Source of the DNA: Adenophora triphylla var. japonica
Lineage: Eukaryota; Streptophyta; Magnoliopsida; Asterales; Campanulaceae
Direction: 5' to 3'
DNA: 64,000 bases
Assembly: GCA_022495995.1 (NCBI GenBank)
Contig: JAFEMH010002572.1
Span: 266,494 to 330,493 of the forward strand
A program made the position numbers and the translations under genes. The notes below the pieces were generated by a model. The model was not told where the DNA came from, did not search any database, and saw nothing but the letters and a program-made list of their open reading frames with translations. Below, piece after piece: positions 63,401-64,000 of the stretch (position 1 is the stretch's first letter; each line of letters opens with the position of its first letter).

Positions 63401-64000
63401 GACTAGAAAACAATATTTTAGCCTTTGTTAATCAGTGTTTTTTTTAGAAAAAGTTATAGAAAAAAAAGATAGAAAAATTAAACAAATGAAAGTATATAGA
63501 AGAAAACTCAAAAGAGGACGGAGTACCCTATATTTATTTTTTATTTTTTAAAAAATTTTATTGACTAGAAAACAATATTTTAGCCTTTGTTAATCAGTGG
63601 TTTTTTAGAAAAAGTTATATAAAAAAGATAGAAAAAAACTAAACAAATGAAAGTATATAGAAGAAAAGTCAAAAGAGGGAAGGACAACCCTATATTTATT
63701 TTTTAATTTTTTAAAATTTTTTATTGACTAGAAAATAATATTTTAGCCTTTGTTAATCAGTGGTTTTTTTTAGAAAAAGTTATATAAAAAAAGATAGAAA
63801 AAAACTCTACAAATGAAAGTATATAGAAGAAAAGTCAAAAGATCGAGGGACGGACTACCCTATATTTATTTTTTAATTGTTTAAAAAATTTTATTGACTA
63901 TAAAATAATATTTTAGCCTTTGTTAATCAGTGTTTTTTTAGAAAAGTTATAGAAAAAATTAAGAAAAGCTAAACAATGATGTATAGAAGAAAAAGTCAAA
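60470..64000 (+). repeat. ~165-bp satellite array with higher-order structure, continues off window
   Basis: Twenty-one anchors (CTAGAAAA) from 60601 to 63898 give a mean period of 164.9 bp. The monomer contains GAAAGTATATAGAAGAAAAG, a variable block (GGGACGGACTACCC and related), ATATTTATTTTT and TTTTAGCCTTTGTTAATCAG. Variant blocks define monomer types A, B, D, B' and C, arranged as two ABDB'C 5-mers followed by AB'C 3-mers. No coding content. Confidence 0.95.

Noticed and set aside
60470..64000. CRISPR-like array (regular period, many copies)
   Set aside because: The unit is ~165 bp, repeats are contiguous without unique spacers, and the context is plant heterochromatin. It is a satellite.

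Overview
The window is nuclear DNA of a flowering plant, probably a dicot. The evidence is spliceosomal introns, nested plant transposon families, TTTAGGG-like telomeric repeats, and fragments of plant genes (HD-ZIP III, HMGA, U-box E3 ligase, chloroplast LEPA, PPR). I cannot name the species. I see no complete single-copy host gene. Nearly everything is a transposon, a decayed or captured gene fragment, or satellite DNA. There are no rRNA, tRNA or CRISPR features. All exon limits were read by eye from splice signals and known protein families.

Layout. 1-8140: right-hand part of a CACTA (En/Spm) DNA transposon with a decayed TNP2 transposase and part of a Ptta-type (Transposase_24) gene, both on the minus strand. 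8141-14318: a Copia retrotransposon on the minus strand, interrupted at both sides by CACTA termini of one family. 14319-18740: a second CACTA terminus, then a further CACTA-like terminus followed by intron-containing gene fragments: a coiled-coil gene and an HD-ZIP III START-domain fragment. 18741-23782: a decayed multi-exon gene with an Ulp1-type cysteine protease C-terminus. At least four of its introns carry a palindromic GGTCCTATA repeat.

24098-55846: two Ty3/gypsy elements of the Tat/Ogre type in tandem, here called A (24098-45099) and B (43695-55846). They share one LTR. Both have the tRNA-Arg-type primer site TGGCGACTCTGCTGGG, gag, protease and integrase remains, and an antisense extra gene of plant-mobile-domain type. 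A lacks all of RT and RNase H. B keeps a long RNase H/integrase ORF but has mutations elsewhere. A's gag is split by a young Athila-like element (28519-35858, 5-bp target duplication GACTG, nearly identical LTRs). That element carries a chimeric cDNA-like insert from a chloroplast LEPA gene and a PPR gene.

55847-58960: a foldback MITE with tandem central palindromes, a (TA)n tract, a U-box fragment and a 39-codon HMGA fragment. 59145-64000: a ~165-bp satellite with higher-order structure, interrupted near its left edge by an inverted repeat and ~0.9 kb of degenerate telomere-like repeat. This suggests subtelomeric or other heterochromatin.

The most interesting observation is a palindromic site with core TCCG-NN-CGGA. 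It lies 21 bp upstream of the LTR TATA box in both Tat elements, and each element's own version of it recurs upstream of its antisense gene. Other strong leads are a captured LEPA transcript that looks mis-spliced, palindromic repeats confined to the introns of one gene, and a satellite array that switches from 5-mer to 3-mer higher-order units.
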